Part shown: positions 13,260-21,404 of the stretch, piece after piece
Position numbering within the stretch: position 1 is the stretch's first letter
Layout: every line of letters starts with the position of its first letter
Source of the DNA: Calditrichia bacterium
Lineage (GTDB): Bacteria > Calditrichota > Calditrichia > JAJRVZ01
Assembly: GCA_030634505.1 (NCBI GenBank)
Contig: DAOWAQ010000004.1
Span: 1 to 22,796, forward strand
Reading direction: 5' to 3'
DNA length: 22,796 bases
Program-made: the position numbers and the translations under genes
Notes under the pieces: generated by a model
Told to the model about the DNA's origin: nothing
Database searches by the model: none
What the model saw: only the letters and a program-made list of their open reading frames with translations

Positions 13260-15095
13260 ATGAATAAACTAAAATTAAAATTAGACACACAAGACGAGGA
13301 TATTCATAAACCTGCGCTTGAAACAAAACCAGTCCAAGAACTAAAACAGACTGCCCCCAAACCAAAAACCGTAAAAAAAGTTAAAGATGTAGAATACGTC
13401 AAAGATCCGAATTCATTATTTCTGAATAAAATAGATAATATATTTTCAAAATTAAATGCAAAATCGAAACTGGTAATTGAAATCGGTCAATCTGAGATAA
13501 GGGTTCTGCATTTAATTAAAGTAAAAAATAAATACAATATTGGTTTTTGGGCAGTTGAAAGTTTATCTCAAACAGACATTCAAAATCCAGAAACAGTTAT
13601 TTTGACATTACGAAATCTAATCGATAAGAAATTATTGAAAAGCACAGACGTAGTGTTATCGCTTTATGGCCCGGAAGTCATAATCAGAACCTTAACTGTA
13701 CCCAAATTGGAAGGCAAAGAATTACGAGATGCTATTTACTGGAAAAATAAAAATGAACTACCAAATCTTACAGATGATGCTCTCTGGGATTATGAAATTA
13801 TAGGCGAAAAGGAGGAAGATAAAAAAAGGGTATACAATGTTTTATCGATTATTGCTTACGATGCCTTTGTAAGAAAGTATTTAATTTTATTAGATGAGTT
13901 AAATATCTATCCGAATATGATTCTGACTAAACCAATATCTCTGCATTCTGCTTTAAATCAACTAACCTATGAATGGGCGGTTGAAGAAAAAACTACAGTT
14001 TTAGCTGAAATAGGCAAAGATACAACTTTATTAAATTTTTATAGTAATGGTAAACTTGAATTTGTACGAAGCATCATGCTGGGAAGTAATAAAATTGACA
14101 ATGCGCTGGATAAACCTATAAAGCTAAAAGATAAACAAATAAAACTTCATCCGGAAAAAATAGATATTTTTAAACAAAAGCATGGAATATTATTAGAGCT
14201 TTTAAAAGGTGACACATCAAAAACTTATTTTCCATATAATCAATTGTTTGATTTTATTAAACCAGTGTTACATATGTTTGTAAGTGAGTTAAAGCGATCA
14301 TTTACCTTTTATCTCAATTCATACAATCATGACCAAATTAATTTGTTGTTTATTACCGGTGGTGGAACAAAACTTAAAAATATTGATAAGTTTCTTGAAA
14401 TGCAATTAGAAATCCCGGTGCATTCAATAGCTCCTTCTTTCCCAAGTATTGTACAAGGTAGTTACAAACCTGGTTATGAATATACGGCTTGCTTTGGAGC
14501 AGCAGCCCGCAGCGAAAAAAGTTTCAATTTTATCCCAAAAGATGTAAAGACCGAAAATAAATATCGTGAAGTTCAAAATACTATAAAAATAGCAGTTGCA
14601 TTGATATTTGCTATAATTTTGGTTTATTCATCCTTTCTATTCTTTGATGAAAAAAACTATTCCAGCCAGGTGAATGATCTCAATAATCGATACAAGCAAT
14701 TGCATACTTCCGAAGTAAAATACAGAGAAGTTTTGGAAGAACTTCGTGCTCAGGAAAAAAAGAAGCAGGATTTGTTGGGGAATATAAGTACAGATCCCAA
14801 AATTATTAATGTTCTAAAAATATTAAGTAATGTCACTCCAACAGATATTTCTCTAACTTCTATTGATTTTTTTGATAAAGGAGCCTCTAATTTGTTCGAG
14901 GATGTTAAAATAGAAGAATTAATGGTTGTGATTAAAGGTAATGTTTATAAAAATTTTCTTTCTGCGGATATTACACTGATAGAATTTATGAATAATTTAA
15001 AAGAATTAAATTACTTTAAAGAAATAACCTTAGCGAAGAAAACAAAAAGGATTAATGAGAGAATTTTTCTCTTTAATATACATTGTAAATTATAA
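13260..15095 (+). CDS. pilMN: PilM-PilN fusion protein (GspL-like pilus platform component)
   Basis: A 611-residue single polypeptide that joins two usually separate pilus proteins. Residues 1-65 are a Lys/Pro-rich extension without a recognised fold. About 70-410 is the actin-like PilM part, with LVIEIGQSEIRVLHL, the second phosphate-type loop LAEIGKDTTLLNFY and ITGGGTKLKN. At 422-428 is FNFIPKD, which matches the INLLP-type PilM-binding motif that starts ordinary PilN. A single membrane helix (442-462), a coiled-coil stretch (about 465-505) and the periplasmic PilN domain follow. T2SS GspL has this same overall plan. No strong ribosome binding site is seen. pilO starts 3 bases after the stop. 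No frameshift is needed, so the fusion is genuine in this sequence. Confidence 0.92.
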   Translation: MNKLKLKLDTQDEDIHKPALETKPVQELKQTAPKPKTVKKVKDVEYVKDPNSLFLNKIDNIFSKLNAKSKLVIEIGQSEIRVLHLIKVKNKYNIGFWAVESLSQTDIQNPETVILTLRNLIDKKLLKSTDVVLSLYGPEVIIRTLTVPKLEGKELRDAIYWKNKNELPNLTDDALWDYEIIGEKEEDKKRVYNVLSIIAYDAFVRKYLILLDELNIYPNMILTKPISLHSALNQLTYEWAVEEKTTVLAEIGKDTTLLNFYSNGKLEFVRSIMLGSNKIDNALDKPIKLKDKQIKLHPEKIDIFKQKHGILLELLKGDTSKTYFPYNQLFDFIKPVLHMFVSELKRSFTFYLNSYNHDQINLLFITGGGTKLKNIDKFLEMQLEIPVHSIAPSFPSIVQGSYKPGYEYTACFGAAARSEKSFNFIPKDVKTENKYREVQNTIKIAVALIFAIILVYSSFLFFDEKNYSSQVNDLNNRYKQLHTSEVKYREVLEELRAQEKKKQDLLGNISTDPKIINVLKILSNVTPTDISLTSIDFFDKGASNLFEDVKIEELMVVIKGNVYKNFLSADITLIEFMNNLKELNYFKEITLAKKTKRINERIFLFNIHCKL

Positions 15096-15098
15096 ATT

Positions 15099-15659
15099 AT
15101 GACAGAACAAAAGAAATTTTATTTATTATTAACAGGATTGCTACTTTTTGTATTCTTGTGGTTTTATTTTTACTATATACCTACTTTGGATGTAATCAAT
15201 GAAAGTAAAGCGAAACTATTAACATATGGCACTAAAATCAGCTCTGCTTCAGATGCAAGTGATAATCTTGAAAATATTCAGAAAACGTTGGAAGACCTTA
15301 AATCTGAATTAGATTATCTTGAAAAGAAAATTGTGGATAAATCCAAATTGGAAAATTTTGCGAAACTTATGGAATCTGAAGCCTGGAAATACAAATTATC
15401 AATAATAAATGTAAGCCCTGTGGTAAATTATTATTTTAAAATCGGGGATATTAATCCATCCGGAACTTATATTGCCAGACTACCCTTTGAAATGAATTTA
15501 ACAGCAAACTTTATGTCATTTTCAAAATTTTTAAGTAATTTGGATAAATTACCTTTTTATATTCATCCGGAGGGTTTTAGTATAGAAGCGTCAAAAAAAG
15601 TTCCCGGGGAATTGGATATACGGTTACTATCCTCTGTATATGTTAAAACTGGTAGGTAG
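15099..15659 (+). CDS. pilO: Type IV pilus assembly protein PilO (GspM-like)
   Basis: A 186-residue bitopic inner-membrane protein: short cytoplasmic N-terminus, one membrane helix (about 8-28), a coiled coil (about 55-85, rich in Glu and Lys) and a periplasmic ferredoxin-like domain ending with RLPFEMNLTANFMSFSKFLSNL. The last segment is the typical PilO element. PilO dimerises with PilN and aligns the platform with the secretin through PilP. Similarity is mostly structural, so the call also rests on position between pilMN and the pilP-like gene. Confidence 0.87.
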   Translation: MTEQKKFYLLLTGLLLFVFLWFYFYYIPTLDVINESKAKLLTYGTKISSASDASDNLENIQKTLEDLKSELDYLEKKIVDKSKLENFAKLMESEAWKYKLSIINVSPVVNYYFKIGDINPSGTYIARLPFEMNLTANFMSFSKFLSNLDKLPFYIHPEGFSIEASKKVPGELDIRLLSSVYVKTGR

Positions 15660-15662
15660 TTT

Positions 15663-16118
15663 ATGAAAGTATCAAAGAGTCAAAAAAGATTATTTATTTT
15701 ACTTGGTGTAGTAGTCCTTTATGCCGCATATGATTTTATTTCAAATAAAGATGATTATGAAAAAATGTACGCGGGCAAAAAAAAAGTAGTTCAAAGCAAA
15801 CCTTCTAAAAATGTTCAATTAAAAGTTACACAGGAAACCAGACAAATTACAGACATAGATATGGATTTCAAAAGGGATCCTTTTTTCCGTGATGATATGA
15901 TAAAAAAAATCGTGCAATATAAAAAGAGATCAAAACCAAAAACCAGACCATTAAAACTCCAGGCAATTACTTATTCTGATGACAACTCTTTTGTTATGAT
16001 AAATGAACTTATTTTAGCTGAAGGTGAAATGGTTGAGGGCTATATTGTGGAGAAAATCGAGAAAACCAGGGTCAGATTGTCAAAGGGTGGTAAATCTATT
16101 TATCTGAACTCAAAATAG
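15663..16118 (+). CDS. pilP: PilP-like/GspC-like pilus protein with N-terminal membrane anchor
   Basis: A 151-residue protein: a membrane helix (about 9-25), a basic linker, RDPFFRDD (about 76-83) and a compact C-terminal domain with LQAITYSDDNSFVMINELIL and GEMVEGYIVEKIEKTRVRL. That C-terminal pattern corresponds to the homology region of PilP and GspC, which docks on the secretin N0 domain and links it to PilN-PilO. Classical PilP is a lipoprotein with a lipobox Cys; there is no Cys here and the anchor is a helix, as in GspC. It lies 3 bases after pilO and 11 bases before pilQ. Confidence 0.8.
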   Translation: MKVSKSQKRLFILLGVVVLYAAYDFISNKDDYEKMYAGKKKVVQSKPSKNVQLKVTQETRQITDIDMDFKRDPFFRDDMIKKIVQYKKRSKPKTRPLKLQAITYSDDNSFVMINELILAEGEMVEGYIVEKIEKTRVRLSKGGKSIYLNSK

Positions 16119-16129
16119 AGGAGAGATGA

Positions 16130-17401
16130 ATGAAGTTCAAAATTTTATTAATATTATTGCTATTATTTCCTGCAAATTCATTTTTACAGACAAATGAAAT
16201 ATTGGATGCGAAATTAAACCAAAAAGTAAATTCTATGGAATTTTCGAATACTAATGTTTCAAATTTGTTAAGAATTTTAGCAAAACAAAATGGATTAAAT
16301 ATTGTTTTAGGACCGGAAATAAAAGGTAATATATCTGTTTCTTTAAGAAATGTTACAGTAAGAGATGTATTGAATTCAGTATTAAGTTCTCTTGGATTTA
16401 ATTATGTTATATCCAACAATATTATATTTGTAAAATCATTCGAAAGAGATGTCCCAGCGGAGATGAATTCTAAAGTATTTAAATTAATATATAGAGATGC
16501 TTATGATTTAATTCAACCTATAACGACGATGTTAACAAAAAAAGGAAAAGCAGAAGTTTTTCAGGATGTTAAATCTGATAAACCGGAAGAACAACGATCA
16601 GATGTACTTGTAGTAACAGATGTAGCAGAAAATATTGAAAAAATTACTGCAGTTATTGATGAAGTTGATGTAATTCAATCACAAGTTTTAATAGAAGTAA
16701 GATTGATCGAAACCATTTTGGGCGAAAACCAGAAGCTTGGTTTTAACTGGCCAAAGAAATTTGGTGCAAAAATTTCCGGTGCAGTGCCACCACAGTCAGG
16801 TTCTGCGGTAGAAGGATCAGGAATTTTGGGGTTTACAGAATTTCCAATTACAAGTGAATCTTTTGAGTTAGGTATCTTATCTGTGGATGAATTATCAATA
16901 GCTCTGGATTTGCTGGAAGAAGATACAGATTCAAAATTAGTATCCAATCCTAAAATCTCAACACTGAATAAGAAAAAAGCCAAAATCCGGATAGGTACTA
17001 CCATTCCCATTGCAGAAGTTAATAGAGGAGCTGCTGGTGATATAATTACATATAAATACAAAGATGTAGATGTGGTTTTAGAGGTTACCCCCAGGATTCA
17101 ACCGGATAATAAAATATTTTTAGAAGTTCATCCTGTTATTGAAGAGATCGTTGGTTACACGGGAAGCGGAGATTTCCGTCAACCTATTACTAGTATCCGT
17201 GAAGTAATTACAAATGTGACAGTAAATTCGGGAGAGACAATTATTATCGGTGGAATGGTGAAAGAATCTAAGCAGCAAACAATTAGCAAAGTTTGGTTGT
17301 TAGGTGATATTCCATTATTAGGCTATCTTTTCCAAAGCAAAGTAGAGGAAACATTAAAGACTGATATGTTAATATTTATCACACCTAAAATATTAGATTA
17401 A
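16130..17401 (+). CDS. pilQ: Secretin PilQ (short form)
   Basis: A 423-residue outer-membrane secretin forming the exit pore of the pilus. Seen: a signal peptide (about 1-18), an STN/N0-like domain (about 35-95, with NLLRILAKQNGLNIVLGPEI), one N1-type domain (about 115-185) and the secretin beta-barrel (about 190-423) with KLVSNPKISTLNKKKAKIRIG, the VNSGETIIIGGM segment and the C-terminal LIFITPKILD. It lacks the AMIN peptidoglycan-binding domains of longer PilQ proteins. A strong ribosome binding site (GAGGAGAG) precedes the ATG. pilT follows after 3 bases. Confidence 0.93.
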   Translation: MKFKILLILLLLFPANSFLQTNEILDAKLNQKVNSMEFSNTNVSNLLRILAKQNGLNIVLGPEIKGNISVSLRNVTVRDVLNSVLSSLGFNYVISNNIIFVKSFERDVPAEMNSKVFKLIYRDAYDLIQPITTMLTKKGKAEVFQDVKSDKPEEQRSDVLVVTDVAENIEKITAVIDEVDVIQSQVLIEVRLIETILGENQKLGFNWPKKFGAKISGAVPPQSGSAVEGSGILGFTEFPITSESFELGILSVDELSIALDLLEEDTDSKLVSNPKISTLNKKKAKIRIGTTIPIAEVNRGAAGDIITYKYKDVDVVLEVTPRIQPDNKIFLEVHPVIEEIVGYTGSGDFRQPITSIREVITNVTVNSGETIIIGGMVKESKQQTISKVWLLGDIPLLGYLFQSKVEETLKTDMLIFITPKILD

Positions 17402-17404
17402 ACT

Positions 17405-18427
17405 ATGCTAAATATTATTGAAATACTTGATTTTGCTGTAAAAAATTACGCTTCTGATATTCATATCTCATCAAAGAATACCCCTTTTCTCAGAATTCAG
17501 GGAGTTTTGAGAAAAATAGAAATCGATCATATTTCTCAGGAAGATTTAAGCATCGCTCTAAAAAAGATGATGACAGAGGATCAATGGGCTTTATTTCAAA
17601 AAGAATGGGAAGTTGATTTTGCTATTTCAGTGGATAAATTAGCTCGTTTTCGTGTTAATGTTTTTCGTCATATGAATGGGATAAGTGTCGCGTTTAGAAT
17701 TATCCCCTACGAGATTAAAAGTTTAGAAGATCTGTATATGCCGGAAGCGGTGAAAGAACTTACAAAAAGAAAAAAAGGATTGATTTTATGTACCGGACCA
17801 ACCGGAAGTGGGAAATCGACTACACTAGCCAGTTTATTAGACAGAATTAACCAGGAACAAAAAGTACATATTATAACCATTGAAGATCCGATTGAATATA
17901 TGCATTCAAGTAAAAAATCACTGATTCATCAGAGAGAATTGGGCTCACATACCAAAACATTTGGTAATGCGCTACGTAATGCATTAAGGGAAGACCCTGA
18001 TGTTATTCTTGTAGGTGAAATGCGAGACTATGAAACAATTTCGCTTGCATTAAAAGCTGCGGAAACCGGTCATTTGGTTTTATCGACATTGCATACAAAT
18101 AATGCATCAGAAACAGTTGATAGAATAGTAGACGTTTTCCCAAGTGAGCAACAATTACAAGTTAGAGTAATGCTGGCAAATACAATTCAGGCAGTAATAG
18201 GTCAACGATTAGTTCCTATGAAAAATGCTACAGATCGTATTGCAGTTATTGAACTAATGCTTGGTACAAGTGCAGTGAAAAATCTGATTCGAGAAGGAAA
18301 GTCATACCAGATAAATTCCGTGCTTCAAACCAGTGCTAAAGATGGAATGCAAACATTTGAAAAATCACTACAAAACCTAATAAGCAACAATCTTGTTCCG
18401 GCGATGGCAGCCGGAGAAGTCATATGA
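17405..18427 (+). CDS. pilT: Pilus retraction ATPase PilT
   Basis: A 340-residue hexameric ATPase that depolymerises the pilus and pulls it back. Seen: Walker A GPTGSGKS (131-138), Asp box ITIEDPIEY, Walker B ILVGE with Glu205, the His box TGHLVLSTLHTN, and SAVKNLIREGK (289-299), which matches the AIRNLIRE motif specific to PilT and needed for retraction. It lacks the tetracysteine of PilB. The gene ends in an ATGA overlap with the next gene. Its presence argues that the locus makes a retractable pilus rather than a simple type II secretion system. Confidence 0.96.
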   Translation: MLNIIEILDFAVKNYASDIHISSKNTPFLRIQGVLRKIEIDHISQEDLSIALKKMMTEDQWALFQKEWEVDFAISVDKLARFRVNVFRHMNGISVAFRIIPYEIKSLEDLYMPEAVKELTKRKKGLILCTGPTGSGKSTTLASLLDRINQEQKVHIITIEDPIEYMHSSKKSLIHQRELGSHTKTFGNALRNALREDPDVILVGEMRDYETISLALKAAETGHLVLSTLHTNNASETVDRIVDVFPSEQQLQVRVMLANTIQAVIGQRLVPMKNATDRIAVIELMLGTSAVKNLIREGKSYQINSVLQTSAKDGMQTFEKSLQNLISNNLVPAMAAGEVI

Positions 18428-19338
18428 ATTTTCTGAGAAATTTTTTATTAATACTTACCTGGCTTATCCTGACATATTTTATCTTTCTTCTGCAACCTTT
18501 ACATGATTTTCAATCCTATGTATTTTCTCTAATACCTGAATCATATACTATTAATTTAGATTTTGTTGAGCGATCGGAAAATTTTGAGCTATTCCATTTA
18601 TACTATACATCTGAACATGATACATCTCTGTCAGCTTATGTGAAAATCCCAAAGGATTCTGTGAATTACCCTTCTATTATAATTCTTGGCGGGATGATGA
18701 CAGGTAAGGAAGCTGTAAACTATGCTTATGGTGTAGATAATGTTATTTTAGCGGCTCCTGACTACAGATACAAACCCAGAATAAAATATAATTTTATCAC
18801 AATTATTTCTGATCTTTTGAAAGTCTATAATGCCACATATTTGCAAGTTGTAGATAATTTATTGCTCATTGAATTTCTTAAAAAATGGGAAAGGTCCAGA
18901 GATAAAAATTTAAGTATTCTTGGCTATAGTTTTGGCGTACCATTTGCCGTTGCAACTGCGAGAATTAATAATAAAATAGATCAGTTAGCATTGGTTTATG
19001 GTGGCGGGGATTTACGTTATTTAATAAAACACAATCTTAATTTATTCAATCCTTTTATTGACAATTTACTATCAAATCTATTTTGGATTCATGTCATAAA
19101 TTTTGAACCCATCGAAAATTTAAAATCGTTGAAGCCAATCCCAACACTAATAATAAATGGTCTTAATGATGAAAAAATACCTAATATTTCAGCACAAAAA
19201 TTGCAGGATTCAATTAATTATGAAAAAACTGTTATATGGCTTGATTCGAAACATGTTCATCCGGCAAATAAAAAACTTAGTCTTAAAATAATTGACAATT
19301 TGAATTTGTGGTACAGGGCTAATAATTTTTTTCAATGA
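18424..19338 (+). CDS. Membrane-anchored alpha/beta hydrolase of unknown substrate
   Basis: A 304-residue protein with an N-terminal hydrophobic helix (about 5-24) followed by an alpha/beta hydrolase fold. The nucleophile elbow is GYSFG (Ser169), the acid is likely Asp249 in NGLNDEKIP, and the base His267 or His269 in SKHVHP. The oxyanion region is LGGMMTG (88-94). The segment KKWERSRDKNLSILGYSFG suggests a peptidase or esterase family, but I cannot name a substrate. It overlaps pilT by 4 bases (ATGA), so it belongs to the pilus transcript. Whether its function is linked to pili or it is a passenger is unknown. Confidence 0.8.
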   Translation: MNFLRNFLLILTWLILTYFIFLLQPLHDFQSYVFSLIPESYTINLDFVERSENFELFHLYYTSEHDTSLSAYVKIPKDSVNYPSIIILGGMMTGKEAVNYAYGVDNVILAAPDYRYKPRIKYNFITIISDLLKVYNATYLQVVDNLLLIEFLKKWERSRDKNLSILGYSFGVPFAVATARINNKIDQLALVYGGGDLRYLIKHNLNLFNPFIDNLLSNLFWIHVINFEPIENLKSLKPIPTLIINGLNDEKIPNISAQKLQDSINYEKTVIWLDSKHVHPANKKLSLKIIDNLNLWYRANNFFQ

Positions 19339-19382
19339 TTTTCCGCGCCGGCAAAAATAAACAATAATTAAATGAAATACCC

Positions 19383-19411
19383 TTGATTTAAACCTTGCAA
19401 ATGCTTAGAAT
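19383..19411 (+). promoter_or_regulatory. Sigma70-type promoter upstream of cutA
   Basis: A -35 box TTGATT (19383-19388) and a -10 box TAGAAT (19406-19411) are separated by 17 bp, 26 bases ahead of the cutA start. It would separate cutA and its followers from the pilus operon. Confidence 0.5.
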
Positions 19412-19437
19412 TATTAAATATACATCATGAGGGTATT

Positions 19438-19761
19438 ATGGGAGAATCAGGTATTATTGTCTTTTGTACATTTCCAAATATAGATGAAGCTAAATCCATT
19501 GCACCTATCCTGGTCAAAAAAAAACTTGCGGCTTGTTGCAGCATTCTTCCTCAGGTTACATCGTATTACATGTGGGATTCAAAGTTAGAGGAAAGCCAGG
19601 AAATATTGATGATGATTAAGACTTCACACAAATGTTACGATAAATTGGAAAAACAAATAAAAATGTTACATAGTTATTCTGTACCTGAAATAATAAGTGT
19701 AGATATAAACCAGGGTTCAAAAGCATATTTAGATTGGATAAATGAATCGACAACCACCTAA
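19438..19761 (+). CDS. cutA: CutA1 family protein
   Basis: A 107-residue protein of the trimeric, PII-like CutA1 family, once linked to divalent cation tolerance; its real role is unclear. Seen: the signature KKLAACCSILPQVTSYYMW (28-46) followed by EESQEILMMIKTS, and the C-terminal HSYSVPEIISVDI with the YLDWI ending. Length is normal and there is no signal peptide. A GAGGG site precedes the ATG by 4 bases. The next gene begins 8 bases after the stop. Confidence 0.94.
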   Translation: MGESGIIVFCTFPNIDEAKSIAPILVKKKLAACCSILPQVTSYYMWDSKLEESQEILMMIKTSHKCYDKLEKQIKMLHSYSVPEIISVDINQGSKAYLDWINESTTT

Positions 19762-19769
19762 AATTACCT

Positions 19770-20657
19770 ATGAGCGAATTATTAAAAAAAATTAAATCTG
19801 ATAACAAAAGTGGATCTCATAAACTTTCGATATTGACATTGCAAGCTCTGAGGGAATATATTGAAAAATCCACTATTAAAGATAAAATGAAGCTTGCAGA
19901 CGAATTAAATCTGGTTGTTAAAGATTTAATTAAGTTTCAAAAAAATATCGTATTGTTGCAAAAAAAAGCAAGTTCAGTTGTATATTATTTAAAGCGACTA
20001 GCTAAAACAAATAAAAATATTACTGATGTTAAAAAACAGACAATTGAAAAAATTGACGAATTAATTACTGATGCTGGAAAAAAACAAGATAAAATTGGTG
20101 AGTTGGGTTCCCGACTGATTTTTAATTCTAATAAGATTCTTACTATTAGTTCAAGTTCTCTGATTAAAAGGATTTTATTGTCGGCATTAAAAAACGATCG
20201 GGAGTTTGAAGTTTATTGTTTGGAAAGCCGTCCCATGATGGAAGGTCAGGAATTTGCTGAAAGTCTGGCAAAAGCGGGAATTCAAACTTATATTATTACA
20301 GACGCCATGATGGGAAAAATATTACCGGAAATGAATATGGTTTTTACAGGTGCGGATCGGCTTTATGAATCAGGATTTATTAACAAAACCGGAACTTTGC
20401 CTTTGGCAATTACAGCTTTGAAATTAAATGTACCATTTTTTATAGCTTGTGAAATTGATAAAATATTAAAAGAGATTGACAGAACAATCAGATTTTATCC
20501 TGAGAATCCAAATGAGATTTTTGATAAAAAAGTAAAAAGAATTTCTGTTTTAAATTATTATTTTGAAGAAATACCCTATGAATATGTTTCTAAATTAATT
20601 TGTGAAGAAGGGGTTTTTGAAATGCATGAATTTATTAAATGGTATTTAAAAGATTGA
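19770..20657 (+). CDS. eIF2B-alpha/beta/delta-family protein (R15P/MtnA isomerase-like fold)
   Basis: A 295-residue protein of the eIF2B-like sugar-phosphate isomerase superfamily. An N-terminal helical region (about 1-120) precedes the Rossmann-like core with ILTISSSS (123-130), ESRPMMEGQ (152-160), TGADRLYESGFINKTGT (193-209, Asp196) and ACEIDK. The Asp matches the catalytic Asp of MtnA and ribose 1,5-bisphosphate isomerases, but the Cys these enzymes carry after ILT (as in THC) is replaced by Ser here. It may be a different isomerase, or a non-catalytic eIF2B-type protein. A translation factor role is not expected in a bacterium. Substrate unknown. It lies between cutA and vapB. Confidence 0.78.
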   Translation: MSELLKKIKSDNKSGSHKLSILTLQALREYIEKSTIKDKMKLADELNLVVKDLIKFQKNIVLLQKKASSVVYYLKRLAKTNKNITDVKKQTIEKIDELITDAGKKQDKIGELGSRLIFNSNKILTISSSSLIKRILLSALKNDREFEVYCLESRPMMEGQEFAESLAKAGIQTYIITDAMMGKILPEMNMVFTGADRLYESGFINKTGTLPLAITALKLNVPFFIACEIDKILKEIDRTIRFYPENPNEIFDKKVKRISVLNYYFEEIPYEYVSKLICEEGVFEMHEFIKWYLKD

Positions 20658-20667
20658 GGTTATATAT

Positions 20668-20865
20668 ATGAAAACAGGACTATTTATAGCTGAAATAGAC
20701 GCAAATAATAAATTAACAATACCTCCGGAAATATCAGAGCGAATTAATCTTCAGGATGGGGATAAAGTAGAGATTTTATTAAAAAAAATTCGTAGTAGAA
20801 AATTTGATGTAAATATCGCAAAAAATCCTTTATACAAAATGCTTACATTAAGTGAAAAAAAATAG
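20668..20865 (+). CDS. vapB: SpoVT/AbrB-fold antitoxin-like DNA-binding protein
   Basis: A 65-residue protein with a swapped-hairpin AbrB domain (about 10-40: NKLTIPPEISERINLQDGDK, then VEILL) and a short basic/hydrophobic tail that could bind the toxin. It is followed after 6 bases by a PIN-domain gene, the normal VapB-VapC order. Such antitoxins neutralise the toxin and repress their own operon. It starts 10 bases after the eIF2B-like gene, so it may share that transcript. The designation VapB is by architecture and neighbourhood. Confidence 0.8.
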   Translation: MKTGLFIAEIDANNKLTIPPEISERINLQDGDKVEILLKKIRSRKFDVNIAKNPLYKMLTLSEKK

Positions 20866-20871
20866 GTTAAT

Positions 20872-21294
20872 ATGGTAAAAGTATTTATTGACAGTACAGG
20901 TTGGAATTCAATTATTAATTCCAATTTTCCCTACCATTTGCAGGGGAAAGAGTATTTTCAACAACTGCTGGATAGCAAAACGAAAATTTATACCAATATT
21001 ATTGAAGTTAATAAGGCAATTTACCAGATTAAAACCGAATGTGATTCTCCAACAGCACAGGAATTTTCAAGGCTAATTGATGAAGCGGTTTTAAAATCCG
21101 ATATTCATCTTGTTTGGCTTACACGTCGAAACAGGAGAAATGCACTTAAACAATTCTACTCCATTCGGGAAAGTAAAGTTGATATCAGACATTGTTTGAT
21201 TTTTGGGGAAATTAAAAAAAGAAAGATTAATGCTATTTTTACTTTTGATGAAGATCTAAAATATTTCGGAATTCCTCTGATGCCTCAAATTTGA
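20872..21294 (+). CDS. vapC: PIN-domain toxin, VapC-like ribonuclease
   Basis: A 140-residue PIN-domain protein, probably a metal-dependent endoribonuclease toxin of the pair with the preceding antitoxin. The expected acidic residues are present: Asp7 (VFIDSTGW), Glu45 (NIIEV), Asp104 (SKVDIRHCL) and Asp126 or Asp128 (IFTFDEDLKYFGI). The DSTGW start and the C-terminal FTFDEDLKYFGI are typical of VapC. The active site looks intact. A second, out-of-frame reading of 62 codons starting at 20888 is a shadow. No known target can be read from the sequence. Confidence 0.84.
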   Translation: MVKVFIDSTGWNSIINSNFPYHLQGKEYFQQLLDSKTKIYTNIIEVNKAIYQIKTECDSPTAQEFSRLIDEAVLKSDIHLVWLTRRNRRNALKQFYSIRESKVDIRHCLIFGEIKKRKINAIFTFDEDLKYFGIPLMPQI

Positions 21295-21404
21295 AGAAAT
21301 ACCTTTTACTTGTTTATATGCACATAAAATGTAATTTAATATTTTTTGAATTTTTCTCTTAAAACGTTAAATTTCTTTACAATAATCGTTGAATTGGACT
21401 TCTT

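Noticed and set aside
20888..21076. Overlapping 62-codon frame inside the PIN toxin gene
   Set aside because: It is out of frame with a clear PIN domain and has no signature of its own.
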